Shown: positions 1-6,678 of the stretch, in pieces
Layout of the letters: every line of letters starts with the position of its first letter
How positions within the stretch are numbered: the stretch's first letter is position 1
Assembly (NCBI GenBank): GCA_005788145.1
Contig: SXYY01000037.1
Location: forward strand, 1-10,388
Length of the DNA: 10,388 nucleotides
Reading direction: 5' to 3'
From: Bacteroidota bacterium
Lineage (GTDB): Bacteria > Bacteroidota > Bacteroidia > NS11-12g > UBA955
Program-made: the position numbers and the translations under genes
Notes under the pieces: model-generated
Databases searched by the model: none
Told to the model about the DNA's origin: nothing
What the model saw: only the letters and a program-made list of their open reading frames with translations

Positions 1-1457
1 CCCATGAAAATACACCCTTCGCCTGAGGATGGATTGGGTAGCAAAATCGGAGGAACCCATTGGATATTATCATCGGTGTAGGTAGGTTCATTGGCCATAC
101 ACCAAGCATCCATTTTTGTCCACGCGCCATAGGATTGCAACACACCCCCAGTCACGGTTTTGTTGGTTAGCGAACTGTTTTTTTCAACCGAACCCAGTAT
201 CCAGCCGCGCATCAATTTCAATGCACTGTCTGGGTTCTGTTGCATCAATTGCAAGTAGGTTTTACAAACCACGGAATTCAACCAAGTAATCGTCCCCGCG
301 ATCATCGGTGCGGCGAAAGACGTACCCGATTCACCCCGATAGGGATTATTCGGAGACGTTTGAACCGGAGATATCGTATAGACTTCATCGCCGGGTGCAG
401 CCAAATCAATCGAAACCGTTCCATAACCTGACTTTACCCATTGTTTGTCGAGCCCTGTACTGGATGTCACTATCAAGGCATCAGACGGACATAAAGACGG
501 TATATCGCCCACCAATTCTACGTTGTTATCGGCGTTGGTGGTGGCACTGACCGACATTATCCCTACACTTTTGAGCGAATCGAACAGCTCGCACCACATG
601 GGCGTTTCGTTGGGGAATGTCGCGTCAAGTCCTACCGACATATTCAACGCCACAACATTGATCCCTTTTTGCTTGTTTGTGGTCAGCCACAGCTTCTTTT
701 GTCGGTACACATACAACATCGACCGGATCACACCCAAGTCGCTGGATAGACCTTTCGAGGCGTAGCAGAGCACCGGCATAATTTTGGCGTTATAGGCCAC
801 CCCAGCAATGCCAATGCCGTTGTTGGTAGCCGCGCCCAACACACCCGCAACACTGGTTCCGTGACCATAGAAGACGGACTCTCTGTTGAACACTTCGGCC
901 GAAGAATCTCCGCCGTTCCAACCATAAAAATCATCGGTATATCCATTGCCGTCGTCGTCCAGGCCATTCCAAGGAATTTCGCCGCGATTCATCCAGATGA
1001 TGGGCTTGATATCGGGGTGAGAGGTATCCAATCCATCATCAAGCACAGCCACTACCAGGGTATCGAGGTTTCGGTTAACCGCATTTCTTCCCATGTCCCA
1101 AGCTTTACCCATCTGAATGACATCGAGGTATTTTTGGCTTGACAGGTAGGGATCATTGGGTAACCAAGCACGTCGCTGTAAGGGGTGTTCCTCTTGGATT
1201 TGCAATGCGATGTTATCTAATGCTGCGCGATGTTTGAGGTTGTTTATCTGAATGTCGGTTGCCGCGATCTGATACAAACCAAACGATTGATCTACGCAGC
1301 GCAGGTTGTAAGGTTGTTGTTTCAGCCATTGGGGCTGTCGGCATTGCACAAGGTAGTTTTTGGGTAAATCGGGCGATGCAGTCGGTGTAGAAAATGCCGC
1401 ATTTGCGCAAACACTCACGATAATCATCAATACCCTTATTGCTTGTTTGAAACCCAT
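1..1457 (-). CDS. T9SS-secreted subtilisin-family (S8) serine protease, C-terminus cut by window edge
   Basis: Exported endopeptidase. The first 485 residues are visible; the reading frame is open to the left edge. Residues 1-25 form a signal peptide (MGFKQAIRVL, then a hydrophobic stretch ending ANAAFS). A short propeptide-like region follows, and the catalytic domain begins near 'NDPYLSSQKYL'. The triad reads as Asp140 (VAVLDDGLDTSHPD), His199 (YGHGTSVAGV) and Ser380 (GTSFAAPMIAG). Asn308 (SATTN) is the likely oxyanion-hole residue. A DDDGNGYTDD segment at 167-176 is typical of Bacteroidota subtilases and may bind calcium. The last visible residues, ILLPNPSSGEGCIF, look like the start of a type A T9SS sorting domain, so roughly 70-80 residues are probably missing. 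In the canonical GHGTH motif the final His is Ser here. The ATG at 1457 is chosen because it gives a clean signal peptide. A strong terminator separates it from the TPR gene upstream. Substrate unknown. Confidence 0.93.
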   Translation of the reverse strand, partial: MGFKQAIRVLMIIVSVCANAAFSTPTASPDLPKNYLVQCRQPQWLKQQPYNLRCVDQSFGLYQIAATDIQINNLKHRAALDNIALQIQEEHPLQRRAWLPNDPYLSSQKYLDVIQMGKAWDMGRNAVNRNLDTLVVAVLDDGLDTSHPDIKPIIWMNRGEIPWNGLDDDGNGYTDDFYGWNGGDSSAEVFNRESVFYGHGTSVAGVLGAATNNGIGIAGVAYNAKIMPVLCYASKGLSSDLGVIRSMLYVYRQKKLWLTTNKQKGINVVALNMSVGLDATFPNETPMWCELFDSLKSVGIMSVSATTNADNNVELVGDIPSLCPSDALIVTSSTGLDKQWVKSGYGTVSIDLAAPGDEVYTISPVQTSPNNPYRGESGTSFAAPMIAGTITWLNSVVCKTYLQLMQQNPDSALKLMRGWILGSVEKNSSLTNKTVTGGVLQSYGAWTKMDAWCMANEPTYTDDNIQWVPPILLPNPSSGEGCIFM

Positions 1458-1477
1458 GTTTGAACGTCGCCGTAATT

Positions 1478-1485
1478 CAAAAATA
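1478..1485 (-). promoter_or_regulatory. Candidate Bacteroidota -7 element for the subtilase gene
   Basis: The minus strand reads TATTTTTG, an exact TAnnTTTG match, 20 nt before the ATG at 1457. It lies in the T-tract of the preceding terminator. I see no TTG at the expected -33 distance, because that position falls inside the terminator stem. The match may therefore be a by-product of the T-rich tract. Confidence 0.35.
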
Positions 1486-1514
1486 AAGCCCCGATCGCAG
1501 ATCGGGGCTTTATT
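1482..1514 (-). terminator. Strong intrinsic terminator after the TPR gene
   Basis: A perfect 15-bp inverted repeat (AATAAAGCCCCGATC at 1482-1496, its complement at 1500-1514) flanks a 3-nt loop. On the minus strand the stem is followed by a T-rich run (TTTATTTTTG). It lies 22 bp past the TPR stop and 24 bp before the protease start, so it ends the upstream operon. The A/T-rich outer arms could let it work in both directions. Confidence 0.9.
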
Positions 1515-1536
1515 CCTATAAAAAAGGATAATAATC

Positions 1537-3363
1537 TTACTTATTACCGCCCGTGGTGGTTGCTGCAGGGGTGGTTGGTGTTGTGGTGGGCGTAGTTGAT
1601 GTGCCCGTACTCCCTGTGGCAGGGGTTGCCGCTGCGCCGGTAGCAGTAGTTCCGGTTTTCGGCTTATTGGCCTTGGCCTTCACTTTCGCCAAATAGTCAT
1701 CGAAACGCTTCTTCACATCAATGGTTGCTTGATCATCCGGAACCAATTCAATCACTTTTCCATAGTAGTAACTGGCTCTTTCGTAATCTTTCTTTTTCTG
1801 TGCGTAATAGGCCATGTTACGGTAGGCATTTTCGCGGTCTTGCACAAATCGTATACGCTGTGCAGAATCCAACTTACCCATCCAACGTTCAAACGCCTTG
1901 GTAACATTCCCGGTAGAATCGGTAGGATCCAATCCAGCCCATGTTGTGGCGATCAAGTAATAACCTGATAAATAGTTGGTGTCTTGGGTGATCAATTCGT
2001 TGAAAATGGCCAAGGCTTCTTTCTGGCGTTGGATGTTTGCCAAGCAACGACCGGCATAGAACAAATCTACAGAGTTCAACTTACCCATTTGCTTTTTGCG
2101 CTTCATCTCAATGATTCCGTAAGCTTGCTCATAGTTTTTGCCATCAAAATACATTTTTTGCGCCATCTGGTAAGTATTTACTCCCGCTTTGGCGGTATCT
2201 ATCAAAGACATGGTCATCAAGTTATAACTTTCTACGGTGCGAAGTTTGCGCGCCACGGTATCGGTGGTAGACAATCCATAGCGATAGGTCAACACCCCTT
2301 TGAAATAGCTCTCGCTGAGCAACAAACCACGATTCAATGGTTTGATATGCAACTCTTCGTAGTTCTTCATGAAGTAGTTCAATCCAGAATCGATTTGGGC
2401 CGAATCTGCCAAACGACGCTTCGCTTTTTCCTTGGACGCAATCGCATATGCGATGGTTCCATAGATCACAGGAATGGATTTCTTTTCCAACAACTTTTTA
2501 CCCTCGTTGATACAACGATCAAAATCGCCACTCAAATACAAATTCTGTACATAGAATTTACGGGCGGTGATGTTGTCATTTCGACGGAGGTATTCTTCAT
2601 AGTATATAACCGCAGAATCACGCTCTTTCAATTGAGAGAAAACTTCTGCTTTCTGTCGGTATGCAGGTGCGTAATTCACGTCCAACGCCAATGCCTCATC
2701 CAATTTGCTCAAAGCCAGAGTGGCAGCATTTGCACGGGCATACACTTTTGCTTGGCGCAACAAAGGGCGTGGGTCATTCATGGCATCATAACCCGCAACA
2801 ATGTATTGTTGGATCGCATCGGATGAATTGGTTGGGTTGTTGATAATCATTGCATCACCCAACAGAATTTTCGCTTCGAAATCGTTGTTGCTGATTTTTA
2901 GATAATCAATGGCACGCGCACCGTAAGCCTTCAGTTGTTCGGGGCTACCAAACTCCACCAAGAGATAAGCGCGAGCAATTTCTTTGTTCACTAAAGGACG
3001 CAACTTCTTTTTGGCCATTGAGGCTTGTACAAAGAACGCCTCTGCACCTTGCAAGTTGTGTTTGCGCAATTCCATGTGACCCTTTCCGATCAAATTCAAC
3101 GGGCCTGTGGGTGCGATGGCCAATCCCTGGTTGAACATGTTCAACGCGCTCAATGAATCGCCTTTCGCCAAGAAGTTCAAACCAGCCCAATAGTAGTTAT
3201 CGCCTACCTTGGGTTTGGCAGCAATCAATTTGGCATAAATCTGTTCGGCTTTCTCAAATTCTTCATTTCGTGAAAAACGCTGTCCATCGGCCAGTGTCTG
3301 GGCCACAGCAGAGGTCATCAACAGCACTGAACTAAGCAGGAGTGATACGGATATCTTTTTCAT
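1537..3363 (-). CDS. Periplasmic tetratricopeptide-repeat (TPR) protein with Thr/Pro/Ala tail
   Basis: 608-aa exported helical-repeat protein, likely a periplasmic scaffold. A signal peptide (MKKISVSLLLSSVLLMTSAVA, cleavage before Gln22) is followed by TPR-like helix pairs over about residues 25-555. Clear units include 'NEEFEKAEQIYAKLIAAKP', 'YAPAYRQKAEVFSQLKERD', 'LFYAGRCLANIQRQKEALA' and 'KDYERASYYYGKVIELVPD'. From about residue 565 to the end it is a low-complexity Thr/Ala/Pro/Gly tail with no T9SS sorting motif. It lies 69 bp downstream of the PstS-like gene on the same strand with no terminator between, so co-transcription is likely. From memory, Bacteroidota TPR proteins of this type sit next to PstS-like and TonB/ExbD genes; that pairing is partly kept here. 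Molecular function is not established by the sequence. Confidence 0.88.
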   Translation of the reverse strand: MKKISVSLLLSSVLLMTSAVAQTLADGQRFSRNEEFEKAEQIYAKLIAAKPKVGDNYYWAGLNFLAKGDSLSALNMFNQGLAIAPTGPLNLIGKGHMELRKHNLQGAEAFFVQASMAKKKLRPLVNKEIARAYLLVEFGSPEQLKAYGARAIDYLKISNNDFEAKILLGDAMIINNPTNSSDAIQQYIVAGYDAMNDPRPLLRQAKVYARANAATLALSKLDEALALDVNYAPAYRQKAEVFSQLKERDSAVIYYEEYLRRNDNITARKFYVQNLYLSGDFDRCINEGKKLLEKKSIPVIYGTIAYAIASKEKAKRRLADSAQIDSGLNYFMKNYEELHIKPLNRGLLLSESYFKGVLTYRYGLSTTDTVARKLRTVESYNLMTMSLIDTAKAGVNTYQMAQKMYFDGKNYEQAYGIIEMKRKKQMGKLNSVDLFYAGRCLANIQRQKEALAIFNELITQDTNYLSGYYLIATTWAGLDPTDSTGNVTKAFERWMGKLDSAQRIRFVQDRENAYRNMAYYAQKKKDYERASYYYGKVIELVPDDQATIDVKKRFDDYLAKVKAKANKPKTGTTATGAAATPATGSTGTSTTPTTTPTTPAATTTGGNK

Positions 3364-3432
3364 TTTGGTGCAAAAAAACTATGTAATTGTTATATTTGTG
3401 TTACGATTTTCAAAAATTGTTCCAAAAGATGG
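3364..3432 (-). other. AT-rich leader between the PstS-like and TPR genes
   Basis: 69 bp without a gene or terminator hairpin. On the minus strand a TAGTTTTTTTG stretch ends 7 nt before the TPR ATG. It resembles TAnnTTTG but has the wrong spacing, so an internal promoter is possible but unsupported. Read-through from the upstream gene is the simpler reading. Confidence 0.35.
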
Positions 3433-4410
3433 TTAATTAAACAATTGAATGGTGCGGGTTGGGGGAATCGCAGGTGAAAGTCCGCATTTTTTCAACAGAA
3501 TTTGTCCGCCCTGATCACAGCAAAACGCCAAAAATCCTTGCGCCAATCCTGAATATCCCTGCAAGTCATACCCCATCACCGGCGCCACAAATGGATATTG
3601 CTTGGCATATACTTGCGATTGATAGGGCAAATGATACTCCTTGGTAGAATCGTTTTGAACGGCGAGTACTTTCACCGATTTTCTGAGGTGACGCGCCAAT
3701 GTATCGCCCCTATCAGCAATCCAATTCATACCCACAAATCCCATTGCGCCCCGATTTTGTTGAACATACTGAAACACTGCAGTAGGACTATTCAGCTGCA
3801 CAAACTTTGGCGGTAGTGCATCGGTTTTCTGTCGGCTACCTTTTCGCTGCAAGTACCAATCATTCAGGTAATTATACGCCAAATCACCTTTTACGAAAGC
3901 CCAAACCAGCGGTGCATCGCCCATTCCCCGCCATCCCTTCACATTCCCTGCCATCATGCCATAGAGGGAATCCGCACTCAAACCCTCGTTGGGATTGTTT
4001 TTATTGACCAAAAACGCCGTTGCGGCAGTACCAACAATGTGCGATCTCACTTTAATCTGTCGAGATTCCAAGGATTTTACCATGGTTGTATCGAACAAAT
4101 AATTGATATAAATCGCTGTGATTTTTTTATCCCTCACCCCTTCAAGCAGTTGGATGGGTGATACATATTTGGGTTTGATGTGTGCTTGTGGGTACAATTC
4201 ATGGAAACGCGCAATCAATTGGTTAAACATTAAGCTATCGTTGATGTCAATCCCAATTTCCAGTTCTCCTTTTGTGGGGATGTCGTTGCGCGCACCTTTG
4301 TGTTCCATGTCCAAGCAAGAGAGCAAACCCACAGCAACAAACATAAGTGCGCGATATAGGCGTTTCCCTTTGCGCAAGAACGCCAAATACAGCGGGTTCA
4401 TTGGCTTCAT
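3433..4410 (-). CDS. PstS-like periplasmic substrate-binding lipoprotein
   Basis: 325-aa type II periplasmic binding-protein-fold protein. The hydrophobic N-terminus ends in a lipobox, LLSC, with Cys32 as the probable lipidated residue, so it is likely membrane-anchored. The start of the mature fold (TKGELEIGIDINDSLMF, ~46-62) and 'GAMGFVGMNWIADRGDT' (~221-237) match the PstS-like family common in Bacteroidota. The central segment that in usual members resembles D-x-x-SSTxR reads 'VWAFVKGDLAYNYLNDW' (~169-185), so the usual phosphate-contact Ser/Thr/Arg residues are not evident. No pstC, pstA, pstB or phoU lies nearby, so a transport role is doubtful. The ATG at 4410 overlaps the stop of the upstream 65-aa gene (ATGA), which suggests translational coupling. 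Met4 (4401) is an alternative start. The family assignment is good; the ligand is unknown. Confidence 0.82.
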   Translation of the reverse strand: MKPMNPLYLAFLRKGKRLYRALMFVAVGLLSCLDMEHKGARNDIPTKGELEIGIDINDSLMFNQLIARFHELYPQAHIKPKYVSPIQLLEGVRDKKITAIYINYLFDTTMVKSLESRQIKVRSHIVGTAATAFLVNKNNPNEGLSADSLYGMMAGNVKGWRGMGDAPLVWAFVKGDLAYNYLNDWYLQRKGSRQKTDALPPKFVQLNSPTAVFQYVQQNRGAMGFVGMNWIADRGDTLARHLRKSVKVLAVQNDSTKEYHLPYQSQVYAKQYPFVAPVMGYDLQGYSGLAQGFLAFCCDQGGQILLKKCGLSPAIPPTRTIQLFN

Positions 4411-4604
4411 GATTTCTCGTCTTTTCTTCGAAACAACAAGTATCCGTTTAACGCCCTAAAAGCACCCCATATCACCAAGAATATCACGATTGGCTTTGAA
4501 CCATAGCCCAGTACATCTAAGTCACCTTTAAGGTAAAACACAACAGCAAATGACCAAAAAGCCAGCGCTGAAATCCAATGATACCAATGATTGGTTTTGA
4601 ACAT
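4407..4604 (-). CDS. Small two-helix membrane protein, unknown function
   Basis: 65-aa protein with two predicted membrane helices at about residues 10-25 (WISALAFWSFAVVFYL) and 37-57 (KPIVIFLVIWGAFRALNGYLL). A short loop containing 'KGDLDVLGYG' joins them. The C-terminus is charged (FRRKDEKS), which predicts both ends in the cytoplasm. I do not recognise the family. It is probably real: it fills the space between a strong terminator and the PstS-like gene, overlaps that gene by 4 bp in the classic ATGA arrangement, and has a plausible promoter directly upstream. As first gene of the unit it may partner the PstS-like lipoprotein or TPR protein, but that is inference from position only. Confidence 0.75.
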   Translation of the reverse strand: MFKTNHWYHWISALAFWSFAVVFYLKGDLDVLGYGSKPIVIFLVIWGAFRALNGYLLFRRKDEKS

Positions 4605-4608
4605 GCTA

Positions 4609-4616
4609 CAAAAATA
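4609..4616 (-). promoter_or_regulatory. Candidate -7 element, 4 nt from the start codon of the 65-aa gene
   Basis: The minus strand reads TATTTTTG then TAGC then ATG. This is an exact TAnnTTTG match. A TTG at 4635-4633 lies 16 nt upstream, slightly short of the spacing usually quoted for the -33 box, and falls at the edge of the terminator loop. Transcription from here would start at or next to the ATG, giving a leaderless or near-leaderless mRNA. Confidence 0.5.
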
Positions 4617-4621
4617 AACGA

Positions 4622-4653
4622 AAAGGGGCCGACAATGTTTTGTCGGCCCCTTT
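4622..4653 (-). terminator. Strong intrinsic terminator after the BNR-repeat gene
   Basis: A 13-bp perfect inverted repeat (AAAGGGGCCGACA at 4622-4634, complement at 4641-4653) flanks a 6-nt loop. On the minus strand the stem runs into TTTTCGTTTATTTTTG. It sits 24 bp past the stop of the secreted BNR protein. It is GC-rich enough in the stem to act strongly and isolates the downstream three-gene unit. Confidence 0.92.
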
Positions 4654-4677
4654 AAATCACCACAAGGATGAAAAAGA

Positions 4678-6615
4678 CTATTTAACCAACATGGTTTTAC
4701 TTACGCTGCTACCACCTGCGATGAGGGTGTAGGTGTAAACACCGGTTGACAAACCGTTGGCAGAGATGGTCAACTCATGGTTGCCTTTGTACAAGTTGCT
4801 GTGGGTTTGGGTTTTTACCAAGGCGCCCATCGCGTTGCGAACTTCAATTTTGATATCGCCAGGATTGGTCAAATAAACCATTACGTTGGTTTCATTGCTG
4901 AATGGGTTGGGATAGTTCTGGTTAACAACCATCACGGCGCCGGTGTTGGGTTTTTCAACATTTACACCGTACAACATACCGATGTTACCCTTCAAAATCT
5001 CAGTTACGGGGATTGCTTGATAGTTGATCAAGTTTAATACAACAGGGTGGTTACCAAAAGCACCTGAATTGTTTTGCAAGTTGGTACCTGCGATTTCATC
5101 TTGCTGCCAAGTCATGTGCAAGAAGCCGTTGGCTACGCGACAGGTTGAAGCGAAGTCATCTTCTCTTCCCAAAACTTGGGTAACGTTTTGTGGCAAACTC
5201 CAGGTGGCACCACCGTCGGTAGAATAAACCACTCCAATATCACGGAAGTTGGCACCCAAATCAGAAATATCTTGCTCGATGGGAACACTAAATAAGCAGT
5301 ACAAATTGCCGTTGGCGTCAATTGCAGTAGAGGGCTGACGCAAGGCAGATGTACTACCCAAACGCGCTACTGTACTCATGCCTGAGGGCACATTACCGCC
5401 GGTCAAACCTGAATAGGTTGCTTGCTCCAAACTATTGAAACCATCTTCGTCACGGTCGAACTGATTACCAGAAGCGATTACACTTGTCTTATCGGTGGCT
5501 TCTGACCAATGCATCATTCCCTGTGTACCAGGATAGAAGCTATAACTTTCGTCAGTGGTATCGGTATCCAATACGCGACCCAAACCAAAGAAAACGTGCA
5601 ATTTATTGTTGTTATCGATGATTACATCAACAGTACCATCATTGGTGTATGGGGTGTCCAACATTTCTACTTTACCTGTCCAAGGAGCGTATTTGAATGT
5701 ATCTACGATGATACGCTTCCAGTTGTCGCCTCCGTCTGTGCTCTTCCAAGCGACAACACCTTGCAACAAATCGGCATTTACGATTGCAACTGTATTGCCT
5801 TTCACATCAATGGTATATTGGTCAGCACCGCCGTTGTTAGTCAATGTGCTATCATAATCAGGCAGCATGATGTGTTGCTTATCCCAAGTTGTACCGCCGT
5901 CTTTTGAACGACTGTAAACCATGGGAGCAAAAATGCCTTTTCTTCTGGGTGCGCGCGCTTCGCCAGGAGAAGCAGAATCCGTGTAAGAACAAATCAAGTG
6001 AATTACATCACCATTATTTGCTGTACGAGCCCAAATTGGTTTATATGGGGTTTCTTTCAAAATACTTGTAACCGTAGAAGGACGAGAGGTCGCAGATGCA
6101 CTTTTGGTCATGTAAAAACCTCCGTTGGTGGCATCGTGGCCGATGGTGAACACTGAACCATTTGACAATACACCAATGTTTGCCCAACCGGTGCGCACGT
6201 TTTCAACACGTGAACTATCAGAGGGATTCCATTTGCCAGAGGCATCGCGGAAGTTGTAACCGGAACCTCGGGTAGAAAAACCAGCAGCATCACTGTTTGC
6301 TGTTGTCCAAGTAGCAGAAACTGCGCCATTTGAATGCAACGCTATGCGGTGAGGCATGGCGAAGTTGGTCTGCAAATCGTAGTAAGTGGAACCAATTCTC
6401 ACGAAGCTTTTGTAGTCAACGCCACGAGCACTTAGTGGTTTTTTCTTGGTAGGAGCCACACCGAATCCGCCATTATCGGCTTTGTCGATGAAAACTTTAG
6501 ATGTTGACAACGTCTGGGGAGCGCCTTGAGTTGCACCTTCCAACGACGCGGCAACTTGCGCAGATGCAAATGAAGTAGCAACAGCAGCAATGGTTAAAGC
6601 GTATAGTTTTTTCAT
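4678..6615 (-). CDS. Secreted BNR/Asp-box beta-propeller protein with T9SS sorting domain
   Basis: 645-aa extracellular or surface protein. Signal peptide MKKLYALTIAAVATSFASA, cleavage near residue 19. The body carries three clear Asp-box (BNR) motifs: SRSKDGGTTW (~235-244), KSTDGGDNW (~291-299) and YSTDGGATW (~464-472). These mark a sialidase-like propeller fold. I see no full set of sialidase catalytic residues (for example no F/YRIP arginine motif), so glycan hydrolysis is unproven. An acidic loop, DRDEDGFNSLEQ (~387-398), resembles an EF-hand/dockerin-type calcium site. The C-terminus (~565-645) is a textbook type A T9SS sorting domain: NQNYPNPFSNET, 'IKIEVRNAMGALV', 'GVYTYTLIAGGSSVSKTMLVK'-like ending. 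Expected to be exported by Sec and T9SS and anchored or released at the surface. It starts 50 bp after holA; a strong terminator follows. Confidence 0.9.
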   Translation of the reverse strand: MKKLYALTIAAVATSFASAQVAASLEGATQGAPQTLSTSKVFIDKADNGGFGVAPTKKKPLSARGVDYKSFVRIGSTYYDLQTNFAMPHRIALHSNGAVSATWTTANSDAAGFSTRGSGYNFRDASGKWNPSDSSRVENVRTGWANIGVLSNGSVFTIGHDATNGGFYMTKSASATSRPSTVTSILKETPYKPIWARTANNGDVIHLICSYTDSASPGEARAPRRKGIFAPMVYSRSKDGGTTWDKQHIMLPDYDSTLTNNGGADQYTIDVKGNTVAIVNADLLQGVVAWKSTDGGDNWKRIIVDTFKYAPWTGKVEMLDTPYTNDGTVDVIIDNNNKLHVFFGLGRVLDTDTTDESYSFYPGTQGMMHWSEATDKTSVIASGNQFDRDEDGFNSLEQATYSGLTGGNVPSGMSTVARLGSTSALRQPSTAIDANGNLYCLFSVPIEQDISDLGANFRDIGVVYSTDGGATWSLPQNVTQVLGREDDFASTCRVANGFLHMTWQQDEIAGTNLQNNSGAFGNHPVVLNLINYQAIPVTEILKGNIGMLYGVNVEKPNTGAVMVVNQNYPNPFSNETNVMVYLTNPGDIKIEVRNAMGALVKTQTHSNLYKGNHELTISANGLSTGVYTYTLIAGGSSVSKTMLVK

Positions 6616-6634
6616 AGGTAAATTTATTATTTAC

Positions 6635-6656
6635 AAATAAAGGAAAAATAAAGGAA
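6635..6656. repeat. Short direct repeat, two copies of an 11-mer
   Basis: AAATAAAGGAA occurs at 6635-6645 and again at 6646-6656 in the leader of the BNR-repeat gene. It makes the leader very A/T-rich. On the minus strand each copy holds TTCCTTTATTT. No exact TAnnTTTG is present; TATTTTTC is one base off. The repeat may simply reflect base composition. Confidence 0.5.
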
Positions 6657-6678
6657 AAAACAGCATCAAACCCGCTGT
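6655..6678 (-). terminator. Weak candidate terminator at the holA stop
   Basis: On the minus strand ACAGC (6678-6674) and GCTGT (6664-6660) could pair around a 9-nt loop, followed by a run of T. The stem is only 5 bp and includes the holA stop codon, so termination would be partial. If inactive, the BNR gene could be read through from holA. Confidence 0.35.

Noticed and set aside
1984..2826. Long plus-strand open frame (280 aa) opposite the TPR gene
   Set aside because: It lies wholly antisense to a convincing signal-peptide/TPR gene, its composition is Cys/Phe/Gln/Ile-rich without a domain pattern, and it has no start context.
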